Shown in pieces: positions 16,463 through 23,743 of a stretch of DNA of 43,626 nt. The DNA is from Pseudomonadota bacterium. Its GTDB lineage: Bacteria > Desulfobacterota > S145-22. The translations under genes and the position numbers were made by a program. Where the stretch lies: the NCBI GenBank assembly GCA_015493505.1, contig WGDA01000049.1:1-43626 (forward strand), in the 5' to 3' direction. Within the stretch, counting starts at the first letter, position 1. Each line of letters opens with the position of its first letter. The notes beneath the pieces are model-generated. The model worked only from the letters and a program-made list of their open reading frames with translations. It was not told where the DNA came from and did no database searches.

Positions 16463-17311
16463 TCACAACATCTCCTCCGTTACCACGCAGTTTCTCCCGG
16501 ATCCCTTGGCCTGATAAAGACACGCGTCGGCGCGTTTGATCAGGCTGTCCAGCGTGTCCCCCTTGTGATAGGACGAAACCCCCAGGCTGATCGTCACGGT
16601 AAAGGCGCGTCCATTGATCTTGAAACGGTGATGGGCGACCTGGGCCCGTATCCGTTCAGCCACGGAGGCGGCTCCCGCAAGAGCCGTGTGGGCGATCAAT
16701 ATCAGCAATTCCTCTCCCCCGTAGCGCACCGGTATGTCCACTTCCCGTATCTGCTGCCGTACAATTCTGGCAATCTCCTTCAGGACTCTGTCTCCCACGG
16801 GATGGCCATAGGTGTCGTTGACCTTCTTGAAGAGGTCAATATCGGCTATAAGGATAGATAACGGATAGCCATAACGCTTCGCCCTGTGTATCTCCCGCTT
16901 CCCCTCCATGGAGAGATAATGGCGGTTGAAGAGGCCTGTCAGCATGTCCCGTGTGGCCCTTTGATAATATTCATCCCTCTCCTGACTCAACTCCAGGTAA
17001 ACACGCTCCCGCTGAAGCAGCATGGTAAGGGGCTCCTCCAACTCCTCCAGGAAGGGGATTTTCTTGCCTGGTGGCCACGTCCCATCAATCAGCCAGAATC
17101 CCAGAACAACGCCATCGGCCCCTCTGAGAGGGACAGCCGTTACGGGGGCATCATGGAAGGGGGATATGTTGGGGATTTTTATCCCCTGGGGAAGGGAAAC
17201 AGGGCCTTCGCTTTCAAACAATTCATCGAAAGGGGTCATGCTACGCAATTCCTTCGTCTGAATCCCCAAAAATTGGGGCTCCAGTCTGCCGGGGGCGGTG
17301 TAGAGGAACAC
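16463..17311 (-). CDS. Diguanylate cyclase (GGDEF) half of a frameshifted ODP-GGDEF gene
   Basis: The track gives 282 residues from a GTG. The GGDEF domain occupies about 118-275: DMLTGLFNRHYL, ADIDLFKKVNDTYGH and active-site GGEEL, with the product-inhibition site REVD five residues before it, so c-di-GMP synthesis with feedback control is expected. The first 110 residues form a sensor-like segment with no natural start (FLYTAPGRLEPQFLGIQ). Its 5' end overlaps the ODP gene by 76 bp in another frame. Adding one G to the GGGG run near 17315-17320 joins both into one protein of about 592 residues reading ...TWDDGGPVFLYTAPGRL.... I therefore take this as the 3' half of one gene, broken by mutation or sequencing error, or read by slippage. 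Confidence 0.85.
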   Translation of the reverse strand: MFLYTAPGRLEPQFLGIQTKELRSMTPFDELFESEGPVSLPQGIKIPNISPFHDAPVTAVPLRGADGVVLGFWLIDGTWPPGKKIPFLEELEEPLTMLLQRERVYLELSQERDEYYQRATRDMLTGLFNRHYLSMEGKREIHRAKRYGYPLSILIADIDLFKKVNDTYGHPVGDRVLKEIARIVRQQIREVDIPVRYGGEELLILIAHTALAGAASVAERIRAQVAHHRFKINGRAFTVTISLGVSSYHKGDTLDSLIKRADACLYQAKGSGRNCVVTEEML

Positions 17312-18240
17312 CGGTCCCCATCATCCCAGGTAATCACCCTTGTCCTTTTCATCGTGGAAATCTCCTTGAGGAACCCCCACAATTGCTCCAGGGATTCACC
17401 AAAACGAATCCGCCGAAACAGGTTACGCAAAAGGGACCGGTACTGGCGGTTCAACCTCGAAAGATCATGAATGTTGTTTTTGTAAATGGGGAGGAGATAC
17501 AGTCCGCATTCCATTTCTTTCATGGCCGACATAATGGGATCAATCAGGTGAGGGGGAATGATGGACCCATGCTGAGGGGCAATCATTTGGAACTTGTATC
17601 GTTCCAATTCTTCCAGGCCAAACAGAAGGATATCCCTGGACGGCATGTAGTGTTCATGGAAAAGGCGTAGCCCCTCCAGGTAAGATTCATCTTGCGCGAA
17701 CAGTTGAAATTCTTCTGTAAAGGCACCGAACAAATCGGAGGAAAACAGGATTCCGCTCTGTTCATCGAACGTACAGATGCTTCCAGGGAAATGAAGATAC
17801 GGGGTAAAGATAAACTGGAGCTTTCTCCCCCCAGGCAGAATCAGCTCCCAGTCACGTTCATTGACCAGGTAAAATGGATAGGGCCAGTCATAATGTTTCA
17901 GGAGGGCTTGAGTCCGCCAGTGGCAAACGACTTCCCGATCCGCGCGCGGGGCTTCCTGATCAAGAAGTTCCACACAGGCCGTGATATCAGGGTCCTGATG
18001 GTGACAGACAAGATAGCGAATATCCTTCAGGTCAATCACCTTTTTCAGTTTTTCCCGGGTTGCCTGCCATGTCAGGTGGGACCCTGGGTCAATAAGGACG
18101 GAATCACGCCCGTGCCGAATCAGATAGACGTGACACTGAAACTTATCGTTTTTTATCTCATTCCCTACCCAATAAACCTCTGGGCCAATCTCAACCGGAC
18201 CCTTAATATCCAACGTCCTTTCGCTCACGTTAGTCATCAT
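17236..18240 (-). CDS. ODP-type MBL (diiron oxygen/NO-sensing) half of a frameshifted ODP-GGDEF gene
   Basis: 334 residues. The flavodiiron-like beta-lactamase fold shows LIDPGSHLTW, HHQDPD at 80-85, the His of YLHFPGSI, the Asp of FSSDLFGAF and the His of APQHGSII, a full set of diiron ligands as in ODP-domain receptors that bind oxygen or NO. About 100 helical residues follow (LRNLFRRIRFGESLEQLWGF), then a nonsense tail of about 25 residues after ITWDDG, where the frame has shifted. The intact protein would be a gas- or redox-sensing diguanylate cyclase. The start is one of two adjacent ATGs (18240, 18237) with a weak GGCAGG site. No other gene shares the operon. Confidence 0.82.
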   Translation of the reverse strand: MMTNVSERTLDIKGPVEIGPEVYWVGNEIKNDKFQCHVYLIRHGRDSVLIDPGSHLTWQATREKLKKVIDLKDIRYLVCHHQDPDITACVELLDQEAPRADREVVCHWRTQALLKHYDWPYPFYLVNERDWELILPGGRKLQFIFTPYLHFPGSICTFDEQSGILFSSDLFGAFTEEFQLFAQDESYLEGLRLFHEHYMPSRDILLFGLEELERYKFQMIAPQHGSIIPPHLIDPIMSAMKEMECGLYLLPIYKNNIHDLSRLNRQYRSLLRNLFRRIRFGESLEQLWGFLKEISTMKRTRVITWDDGDRCSSTPPPADWSPNFWGFRRRNCVA

Positions 18241-18576
18241 TGCCTGCCACCACCCTCAACCCTCTCGTTCGAAGGTTCCCACTTTTTAATCAGGGTATCT
18301 TATCCCCGCTTTCAATTCGTAAGCGCTCCAGATATTGGTGAAGAGGGCAAACCGTGAGAGAGGTCATGGTAAACCTTCATCCATCAAGAAAAAGAAGCGC
18401 TTGCGAGGACCTATCATCGCCTTACCCAAGGGAAAAGATACCAGATTTGCGCCTTCAAGGAAACAGCCCAAACTTGATGCCCTCGCAAAAAGTTCAATGA
18501 GAAGGCAGAGTAAAAAGCTTCAAGTTCAAGGAGCGGTGACTGGGGAGGCACGAGCATCCCCCGGATGATTGGCAAT
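18241..18576. other. Non-coding gap with a possible decayed intergenic repeat
   Basis: No convincing gene is present; the 77-codon + strand ORF in the track lacks a ribosome site and looks random. The stretch around 18473-18510 (cttgatgccctcgcaaaaag) resembles intergenic repeats I recall from Desulfobacterota genomes; this is from memory and unverified. Confidence 0.25.
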
Positions 18577-18614
18577 GGAAAGGAATTTACAGGGCATTCC
18601 TTTCCGCCTATACT
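18577..18614 (+). promoter_or_regulatory. Strong promoter overlapped by a perfect 10 bp inverted repeat (operator)
   Basis: GGAAAGGAAT (18577-18586) and ATTCCTTTCC (18596-18605) form a perfect 10 bp inverted repeat with a 9 bp centre. TTTACA (18586-18591), a 17 bp spacer and TATACT (18609-18614) form a near-consensus sigma-70 promoter, five of six matches in each hexamer. The palindrome covers the -35 box and spacer, the usual place for a repressor site. Transcription would start near 18621 and run into the short ORF and the carboxyltransferase. Confidence 0.65.
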
Positions 18615-18623
18615 ATAAGATGA

Positions 18624-18767
18624 ATGAGCGCGGGAAAAAGGAGAGAAGGGGAAAAAGCGGAGATTGAAGAAGATGATATCAACAGGGCCATGGATTGGCT
18701 GGGGCCTTTTGAGGCGTTATTCAATCCCTCTACCCCTTTAATCCCCCAGGTCACGCTTGCTACATGA
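18624..18767 (+). CDS. Short ORF of 47 codons coupled to the carboxyltransferase
   Basis: MSAGKRREGEKAEIEED starts within a few bases of the predicted transcription start. The frame ends with TGA overlapping the ATG at 18764 (ATGA), which opens the carboxyltransferase frame. The peptide is charged at the N-terminus and contains AMDWLGPFEALFNP. It has no Shine-Dalgarno site and would need leaderless initiation. It could be a leader peptide or small protein; I recognise no family. It is absent from the ORF track because of its size. Confidence 0.3.
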   Translation: MSAGKRREGEKAEIEEDDINRAMDWLGPFEALFNPSTPLIPQVTLAT

Positions 18768-18790
18768 GTCCGCGATTAGGAGAACAAACC

Positions 18791-20338
18791 ATGGATAAAG
18801 AATTTGAAAAAACCATAAAAAAACTAAGGGATATAAAAAAGACAGCGATCATGGGCGGGGGAAAGGAGGAAATTTCGCGACAACACGCCAAGGGGAAACT
18901 AACCGCGCGCGAAAGGATTGATCGCCTTTTGGACCCTGGTTCCTTTGTCGAGTTGGGAATGTTGGGGGCCAGCAAGGAGGACGCGGAAAAAAATATCTAT
19001 GGCGATGGAATCGTTACGGGTTTTGGAAAGATTGAAAACCGAATGGTCGGAATTTTCTCACAGGATTACACGGTTTGGCGTGGTTCTTTTGGTGAGATAC
19101 ATCGTTTAAAAATGAACAACATCATGGATAAATCCCGGGAGTTGGGAGTTCCGATGGTTTGTTTGTGGGATGGTTCGGGAGGGCGCCTTGAGCTTAATGC
19201 CTACATAACTCCCGCCCATTATTCCACCTTTAAACGTTTCGCGAAAAATTCAGGCTTGATTCCCCAGATTTCAGCCATGCTTGGGCCGTCTCCCGGAAAT
19301 GGCGCCTATGGGCCTGCCATGACTGATTTCATCTTTATGGTTGATGGGTTAAGTTACGTTTTTGCCACTGGTCCAAGGGGAACGAGAGAGGAGGTTGGCG
19401 AAGAAATCTCCATGGATGAGTTGGGTGGGGCTCAGGTTCATTGCCAGAAATCAGGATTGGGTGACGCGCGGTTTCCTTCGGAGGACGCCTGTTTTACTGG
19501 CATTAGAAAACTTTTGTCGTTTTTGCCCTCCAACAATGAAGAGTTTCCGCCGGATAAAGCGCCGGTTCAGTTTCCTCCTTTGATCAACAATAGACTCGTT
19601 GACATTGTCCCGAGTAATCCCAAGAAGACTTACGATATGCGTCAGGTTGTCAAGGAAATTGTGGATGAAGGAGATTTTTTTGAAATCAAACCAGAATTCG
19701 CGCAAAATATCTTAACGGGATTTGCCCGCATGAATGGTCATGTTGTCGGGATTCTTGCCAATCAGCCTCTCTATTTGGCTGGCTCTTTGACCATCGACGC
19801 CTCCGTGAAAGCGGCCCGGTTCGTCCGTTTCGCCGATTGCTTCAATATCCCGCTTATGATGTTGGTGGACACGACGGGATACCTTCCCGGGTCACAACAG
19901 GAGCACAACGGCCTCCTCCGCCATGGCGCCAAACTTCCCTTCGCGATCGCGGAATCAACGGTTCCCAAGATTGCGCTTCTCATCCGGAAGGCCTATGGAG
20001 GGGCGAAGCCGGCAATGGGTATCGACAAGGATCTGGGCATCCACGTGGTTTATGCCTGGCCGATCGCGGAATCAGGGGTTATGGGAGCCCGCGCCACCGT
20101 CAAAGTTCTTTTCAAGCATGAAATCGAAGCCGCTCCTGATCCATCCGCCTTTTTTGAACAGAAAGTTTCAGAGTTCAGAAAAACCGAAGACCCCTACATG
20201 ATGGCAAATTCTACCTTTATTGACGATATTATCGAACCGTCGGAGACCAGAGCCCGTCTGATCTCGACCTTGGAAGTGCTTTTGGCCAAGCGTAAGAAAC
20301 TTACAGGGAAGGTAAATCATGGAAATATACCTCTTTGA
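18791..20338 (+). CDS. Acyl-CoA carboxylase/decarboxylase carboxyltransferase (PccB/MmdA family)
   Basis: About 515 residues, full length for the family. Two crotonase-fold halves are visible: the N-terminal half with GKLTARERIDRLLDPGSF and GPSPGNGAYGPAMTDF (acyl-CoA oxyanion region), the C-terminal half with DTTGYLPGSQQEHNGLLRHG, AYGGAKPAMG and AYAWPIAE-type YAWPIAESGVMGA. It moves a carboxyl group between biotin and an acyl-CoA such as propionyl-, methylmalonyl- or glutaconyl-CoA. No biotin carrier, biotin carboxylase or sodium pump gene is adjacent. AGGAG precedes ATG 18791 at the right spacing, better than the track's ATG 18764. Codons in the first two thirds are clearly more AT-rich than in neighbouring genes, which may mean later acquisition. 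An operator-like promoter lies upstream. Confidence 0.9.
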   Translation: MDKEFEKTIKKLRDIKKTAIMGGGKEEISRQHAKGKLTARERIDRLLDPGSFVELGMLGASKEDAEKNIYGDGIVTGFGKIENRMVGIFSQDYTVWRGSFGEIHRLKMNNIMDKSRELGVPMVCLWDGSGGRLELNAYITPAHYSTFKRFAKNSGLIPQISAMLGPSPGNGAYGPAMTDFIFMVDGLSYVFATGPRGTREEVGEEISMDELGGAQVHCQKSGLGDARFPSEDACFTGIRKLLSFLPSNNEEFPPDKAPVQFPPLINNRLVDIVPSNPKKTYDMRQVVKEIVDEGDFFEIKPEFAQNILTGFARMNGHVVGILANQPLYLAGSLTIDASVKAARFVRFADCFNIPLMMLVDTTGYLPGSQQEHNGLLRHGAKLPFAIAESTVPKIALLIRKAYGGAKPAMGIDKDLGIHVVYAWPIAESGVMGARATVKVLFKHEIEAAPDPSAFFEQKVSEFRKTEDPYMMANSTFIDDIIEPSETRARLISTLEVLLAKRKKLTGKVNHGNIPL

Positions 20339-20413
20339 ATCAAATTATCTTGGCAACGTTTTTTTAACGGGATGATCTCTTGTCACACTGGTGAGGCACG
20401 TTCTGGAGGCATT

Positions 20414-20956
20414 TTATTCCAGCCACCTGCGGATTCTCCAGAGGATTTGATCGTATTTTCTGGCTCTCAGAACCTTGAGAACCACCGGGGTGCCCGGGGG
20501 GGCAATCCCGTGCAGCGGGTATTTCTTGTCGCGGATGATAAGGGTCTGTGCCGTTTTTCCAGAGGCCCCCATGACGAATGGAATGGTTTTCAGCCCTTTG
20601 TGCAGGTTTTGAATGGTCTTCCAGCCGTTTCCGAGGGATTTAAAGGTGCCACGCTCGAGTGAGGGGGGAGGCAGGCCGTTTTGTGATTTGAAAGAAATGC
20701 CTGTTAAGACGAACAGCCTTCCGCGCAGAATCCGGTAATATTCCAGGTAGGTGGCGTGGGCGCGCCTGTAAACGAGGACGAAACTGTCGTTCGCCTTCAC
20801 GGCTGCCCAGAAGAGAGGGGTATGGGTGTCGCTGTTATCAATCCGAAGAAAGACCTGGTAGGAGGAGAGGTAAAAGGCCCACGCCGCTAAAACGAAAATT
20901 AAGAATGATTTCCCCTGAAAAACGGGATTTCTTTTCGATTTCCTGGTATAGGGCAT
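20414..20956 (-). CDS. DUF1850-like single-span membrane protein
   Basis: 180 residues with one N-terminal hydrophobic helix (about 18-37, FLIFVLAAWAFYLSSYQVFL) and a soluble, probably periplasmic domain. The order VYRRAHATYLEYYRI, an aromatic strand, then NGLPPPSLERG and GTPVVLKVLRA fits DUF1850, a family usually found beside TRAP-TAXI transporters. No such transporter is seen here, so the match is tentative and function unknown. The gene lies convergent to the carboxyltransferase (75 bp gap) and 45 bp downstream of the hydroxyacyl-CoA dehydrogenase, perhaps in its operon. Confidence 0.55.
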   Translation of the reverse strand: MPYTRKSKRNPVFQGKSFLIFVLAAWAFYLSSYQVFLRIDNSDTHTPLFWAAVKANDSFVLVYRRAHATYLEYYRILRGRLFVLTGISFKSQNGLPPPSLERGTFKSLGNGWKTIQNLHKGLKTIPFVMGASGKTAQTLIIRDKKYPLHGIAPPGTPVVLKVLRARKYDQILWRIRRWLE

Positions 20957-21001
20957 TCTTTTCTTCGCGGGCAGGAGGGCTCCTAAAGGTGGGGCGGGTG
21001 G

Positions 21002-21877
21002 TTAGGTTTTTCTGGTTCCGTCCTCATTGTAGTCATACCATCCCTTTCGCGTTTTAACCCCCAGATGTCCCGCGCGGACCTTTCGCTGCATGAGCACGGG
21101 GGGATAGAATTTCATGTCCTTTGTCTCTTCGTACGTGGACATCATGGCCTGCATCATGACATCCAGCCCGACCATGTCTCCTGTTTCGAAGGGACCCATG
21201 CGGCGCCCGAAGGCCAGGCGCATCCCCGTGTCGATTTCCTCCACGGTGGCAATGCCCTCTTCGACGAGCCGGATCGCCTCGATGGTGCTGGGGAAGTTGA
21301 TGCGGTTCAGCAGGAAGCCAGCGATGTCGCGTTCCACGCGGATCGGTTTCTTGCCTATCTGTTCCACGAACGCGACGCCGGAATTCATCGTTTTGTCGGA
21401 CGTGGTGACTCCCCGAATCACCTCCACGGCGTTCATCATTTGCGCGGGGCTGAAAAAATGCAGTCCCAGGACACGTTCGGGATAGCGGGAGACAGCGGCG
21501 AGTTCCGTGATGGGAATGGCGGAGGTGTCGGACGCCAGAGGGGCGTCTTCTCTGACTATACCTGAAAGGGCTTTAAAAATTTTCTGTTTCAGGCTGACAT
21601 CTTCCGGAACGTTTTCGATGACAATATCCACGTTGCTCAATTCATCGAGAATGGTTGTCAGCGAGATCCTGGACAGAATGGTGTCGGCGTCCTCCTTCAG
21701 TTTCCCTTTCTCGACAAACTTTTCCACAGACCAGGCGATGTTTTTCCTCGCTGTTTCAAGGGCAGTGTCATGAATATCCATTAAAATGACCCGCATGCCC
21801 GCCTGCGCGCAGACCTGGGCGATTCCGCTTCCCATTAGTCCCGCCCCCACAATTCCCACGTCGTGAAATGCCATCAT
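21002..21877 (-). CDS. hbd: 3-hydroxyacyl-CoA (3-hydroxybutyryl-CoA) dehydrogenase
   Basis: 291 residues, the length of the short single-function enzyme. The Rossmann motif GAGLMGSGIAQVCAQAG binds NAD, with Asp (LMDIHD) at the strand end favouring NAD over NADP. SDTSAIPITELA, the catalytic His and Glu of LGLHFFSPAQMMNAVEVI, and FLLNRINFPSTIEAI plus GPFETGDMVGLD of the C-terminal helical domain are all in place. It oxidises 3-hydroxyacyl-CoA to 3-oxoacyl-CoA in beta-oxidation, or the reverse in butyrate formation. GGGAG precedes the paired ATGs at 21877 and 21874. With the carboxyltransferase and CoA ligase it supports fatty or aromatic acid breakdown through acyl-CoA intermediates. Confidence 0.93.
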   Translation of the reverse strand: MMAFHDVGIVGAGLMGSGIAQVCAQAGMRVILMDIHDTALETARKNIAWSVEKFVEKGKLKEDADTILSRISLTTILDELSNVDIVIENVPEDVSLKQKIFKALSGIVREDAPLASDTSAIPITELAAVSRYPERVLGLHFFSPAQMMNAVEVIRGVTTSDKTMNSGVAFVEQIGKKPIRVERDIAGFLLNRINFPSTIEAIRLVEEGIATVEEIDTGMRLAFGRRMGPFETGDMVGLDVMMQAMMSTYEETKDMKFYPPVLMQRKVRAGHLGVKTRKGWYDYNEDGTRKT

Positions 21878-22045
21878 GTCTCCCTCAAGTGTGTTTTGCC
21901 AGAAATACGTTGGATTTAATGTTGTTTTTTGTGATTATAGGGAATCCTCCCCGGCAGGTCAAGGAAAACACGCGAACCGGCATACCACTACCGGTGCCTT
22001 GAGTGCGCGTTTCCGAGGGTTGGAATTTCTGTTATGATAAATGGC

Positions 22046-22912
22046 ATGAAAAGAATATGGGCGTGTTCAAGGTTCTGGGTGGTTTTGATCCCCTTCTTGT
22101 TTCAGGTGGCTTGCGCGACGGTCCCCTACACGGGCAGGAGCCAGTTGATGCTTGTCAGTCCCAGCGAAGAGCTTGCCCTGGGGGCCAAGGCAGCCCAGGA
22201 GATTCTCAAGAAAGAGCCCGAGTGTTTCGACCCCCGATACACGGAACCGGTCCGGCGGGTCGGCATCCGTATCGCGCAGGCGGCCAACCGTCCTGATTTC
22301 CAGTGGGAATTTCATGTGATCTGCAAGCCGAAGGTGGTCAACGCCTTCTGCCTCCCAGGGGGGAAGATCTTTGTGTACACGGGGATTTTCAAATACGCCA
22401 CTTCCGACGCGGAGTTGGCAACGGTGATCGGGCACGAGGTAGGGCATGCCGTCGCCCGCCACGGGGCAGAACGGATGAGCCTCGCGCTCCTGGCGCAACT
22501 GGGGGAGGCGGCTGGCGCCGCTGCTCTAAACATCCAGACGGAAGGCGCCATGCGGGCCTTTGACACCGCGTATGGGCTGGTCACGAACGTGGGTTTCCTG
22601 CTTCCGTACAGCCGCCGGCAGGAATACGAGGCAGATCACATCGGCCTCATCCTGATGGCGCTGGCGGGCTATGATCCGCATGCTGCCCTGACTTTCTGGC
22701 AGAAAATGGCACAGGAGTCTAAGGGCAAACATCCCATCGAGTTTCTCTCCACCCATCCACTTGACGCGAACCGGATCGCCCGAATCCGGGCCCTCATTCC
22801 CGAGGCCATGAAATACTATCGCCCTTATCAGGGATGGCTATGGCCATTTATCCCTCTGAACCATCTGGCTTATGGGACATCCAGCCGGATCATCCGAGTC
22901 GCCATTCGGTGA
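22046..22912 (+). CDS. M48-family metallopeptidase, probable lipoprotein
   Basis: About 288 residues. A signal sequence ends at QVAC, an imperfect lipobox, followed by ATVPYTGRSQLMLVS, a sequence typical of outer-membrane M48 proteases of the LoiP/YcaL/BepA group. The zinc site is HEVGH (about 137-141) and the third ligand is in EYEADHIG. GYDPHAA and STHPLDANRI follow as in the family. It probably degrades or proof-reads envelope proteins. The start is ATG 22046 (MKRIWACSRF) or ATG 22034; neither has a good ribosome site. Its last 43 bp overlap the convergent gene. The 150 bp upstream hold an accgg...ccggt inverted repeat and no clear promoter. Confidence 0.85.
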   Translation: MKRIWACSRFWVVLIPFLFQVACATVPYTGRSQLMLVSPSEELALGAKAAQEILKKEPECFDPRYTEPVRRVGIRIAQAANRPDFQWEFHVICKPKVVNAFCLPGGKIFVYTGIFKYATSDAELATVIGHEVGHAVARHGAERMSLALLAQLGEAAGAAALNIQTEGAMRAFDTAYGLVTNVGFLLPYSRRQEYEADHIGLILMALAGYDPHAALTFWQKMAQESKGKHPIEFLSTHPLDANRIARIRALIPEAMKYYRPYQGWLWPFIPLNHLAYGTSSRIIRVAIR

Positions 22913-23271
22913 AAGGCAACCAGCACAGATCGGGGGTCCAGGTCCTCGTGCGCCCAGAACCGGATTCGGTTTTCGCTGTCCATGGCCAGGGTGGCACCGT
23001 TATCGAGCTTGAACACCTTGGATCCGGATCCTGGATTCACCTCGATCAGGCTATCGGTCTTTACCTGTTCCACTTCGAGGGTCTTTTCCTCGAAATCCAT
23101 AAGCGCCCGCTGGGCCAGCATGTACAGGACATGTTTTCCCTGCTGGCCGCCACCTCCCCCCATCATGCGAATCAGGCCTTGCTGAGCGACGCCTTTTCCG
23201 GGGGAGGCGATACAGGCCATGGCCTTGAAAACCTCTCTGCCGTCGATGAGAATTGAAATTTCGTCATCCAT
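22870..23271 (-). CDS. Conserved-looking hypothetical protein
   Basis: 133 residues, no signal or membrane helix, acidic N-terminus (MDDEISILIDGREVF), a glycine run (MMGGGGG) and a beta-rich C-terminal half (KVFKLDNGATLAMDSENRI). GAGG lies nine bases before the ATG and the frame is divergent from the flagellar operon, so it is probably real. Convergent overlap with the M48 gene (43 bp) is somewhat unusual. I do not recognise the family. Confidence 0.55.
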   Translation of the reverse strand: MDDEISILIDGREVFKAMACIASPGKGVAQQGLIRMMGGGGGQQGKHVLYMLAQRALMDFEEKTLEVEQVKTDSLIEVNPGSGSKVFKLDNGATLAMDSENRIRFWAHEDLDPRSVLVAFHRMATRMIRLDVP

Positions 23272-23324
23272 GATCTTCGCCTCTATCTCTATATTTCTTG
23301 ATGTTTCACGGGGTTACTCACGCA

Positions 23325-23353
23325 TTGACACCCATATTTTTTTCAATTAAACT
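23325..23353 (+). promoter_or_regulatory. Sigma-70-type promoter upstream of the flagellar cluster
   Basis: TTGACA (23325-23330), 17 bp, TAAACT (23348-23353). It overlaps a second TTGACA that lacks a good -10 and lies just upstream of the sigma-28 site. Confidence 0.4.
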
Positions 23354-23362
23354 TGACAAAAT

Positions 23363-23389
23363 TAATGTTTAGCACAAATTGGGCGATAA
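23363..23389 (+). promoter_or_regulatory. Sigma-28 (FliA) promoter of the first flagellar operon
   Basis: TAATGTTT, 11 bp, GGCGATAA matches the FliA consensus (TAAAGTTT-N11-GCCGATAA) at seven of eight bases in each half with exact spacing. Transcription would start near 23397, 26 nt before the first ATG. Confidence 0.7.
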
Positions 23390-23422
23390 AAGAAAGTAGA
23401 AAAGAAGAAGAAGGGTTTCAAA

Positions 23423-23743
23423 ATGCCTGGGGGGTTTGATTTATCGGTCGTGTTGAGCCAGACATCGGCCGTGGAGAAAATGCAGCAGTTACAAAACCCG
23501 AACCCGGATACCCGGCAGCAACAGTTTGCCTCGCGCCTGGAAGTTGAGCGGCAAAAAGAGCGTTCAAACATTCAGGACACCAAGGCGGCGGAAGAGACCA
23601 GGATCCATCCGGATCAAGGCCGGGAGAACCGCAGGAAGGGTCAACAGAAGGGAAATCCGCGACAAGAGGCGCGGGAAACACCCTCCAAGCCAACAGCTCC
23701 CCTCGGAATCGATGAGGGACAGCTCATCGATATCAAAATATAA
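23423..23743 (+). CDS. Flagellar-cluster hypothetical protein
   Basis: 106 residues, hydrophilic and charged, without signal or membrane helix. The first 40 residues (FDLSVVLSQTSAVEKMQQLQ) look structured and helical; the rest is a disordered Lys/Arg/Glu/Gln-rich tail ending LGIDEGQLIDIKI. AAGGG lies upstream of the ATG and the gene sits directly behind a sigma-28 promoter, with its stop codon adjoining the next ATG. Its position suggests a flagellar assembly role; I cannot name one. Confidence 0.65.
   Translation: MPGGFDLSVVLSQTSAVEKMQQLQNPNPDTRQQQFASRLEVERQKERSNIQDTKAAEETRIHPDQGRENRRKGQQKGNPRQEARETPSKPTAPLGIDEGQLIDIKI

Noticed and set aside
16462-16465. TGA of the GGDEF gene as a second selenocysteine codon
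   Set aside because: The downstream frame is open, but no Sec family matches, the position follows a normal GGDEF end, and no convincing SECIS stem-loop directly follows.
18335-18568. 77-codon + strand ORF in the gap after the ODP gene
   Set aside because: No ribosome site, extreme Lys/Arg content, and overlap with a region that looks like decayed repeat DNA.
23353-23381. Second TTGACA as another sigma-70 promoter before the flagellar cluster
   Set aside because: At 17 bp spacing the -10 would be AAATTG, which is too poor; the TTGACA at 23325 and the sigma-28 site are better.
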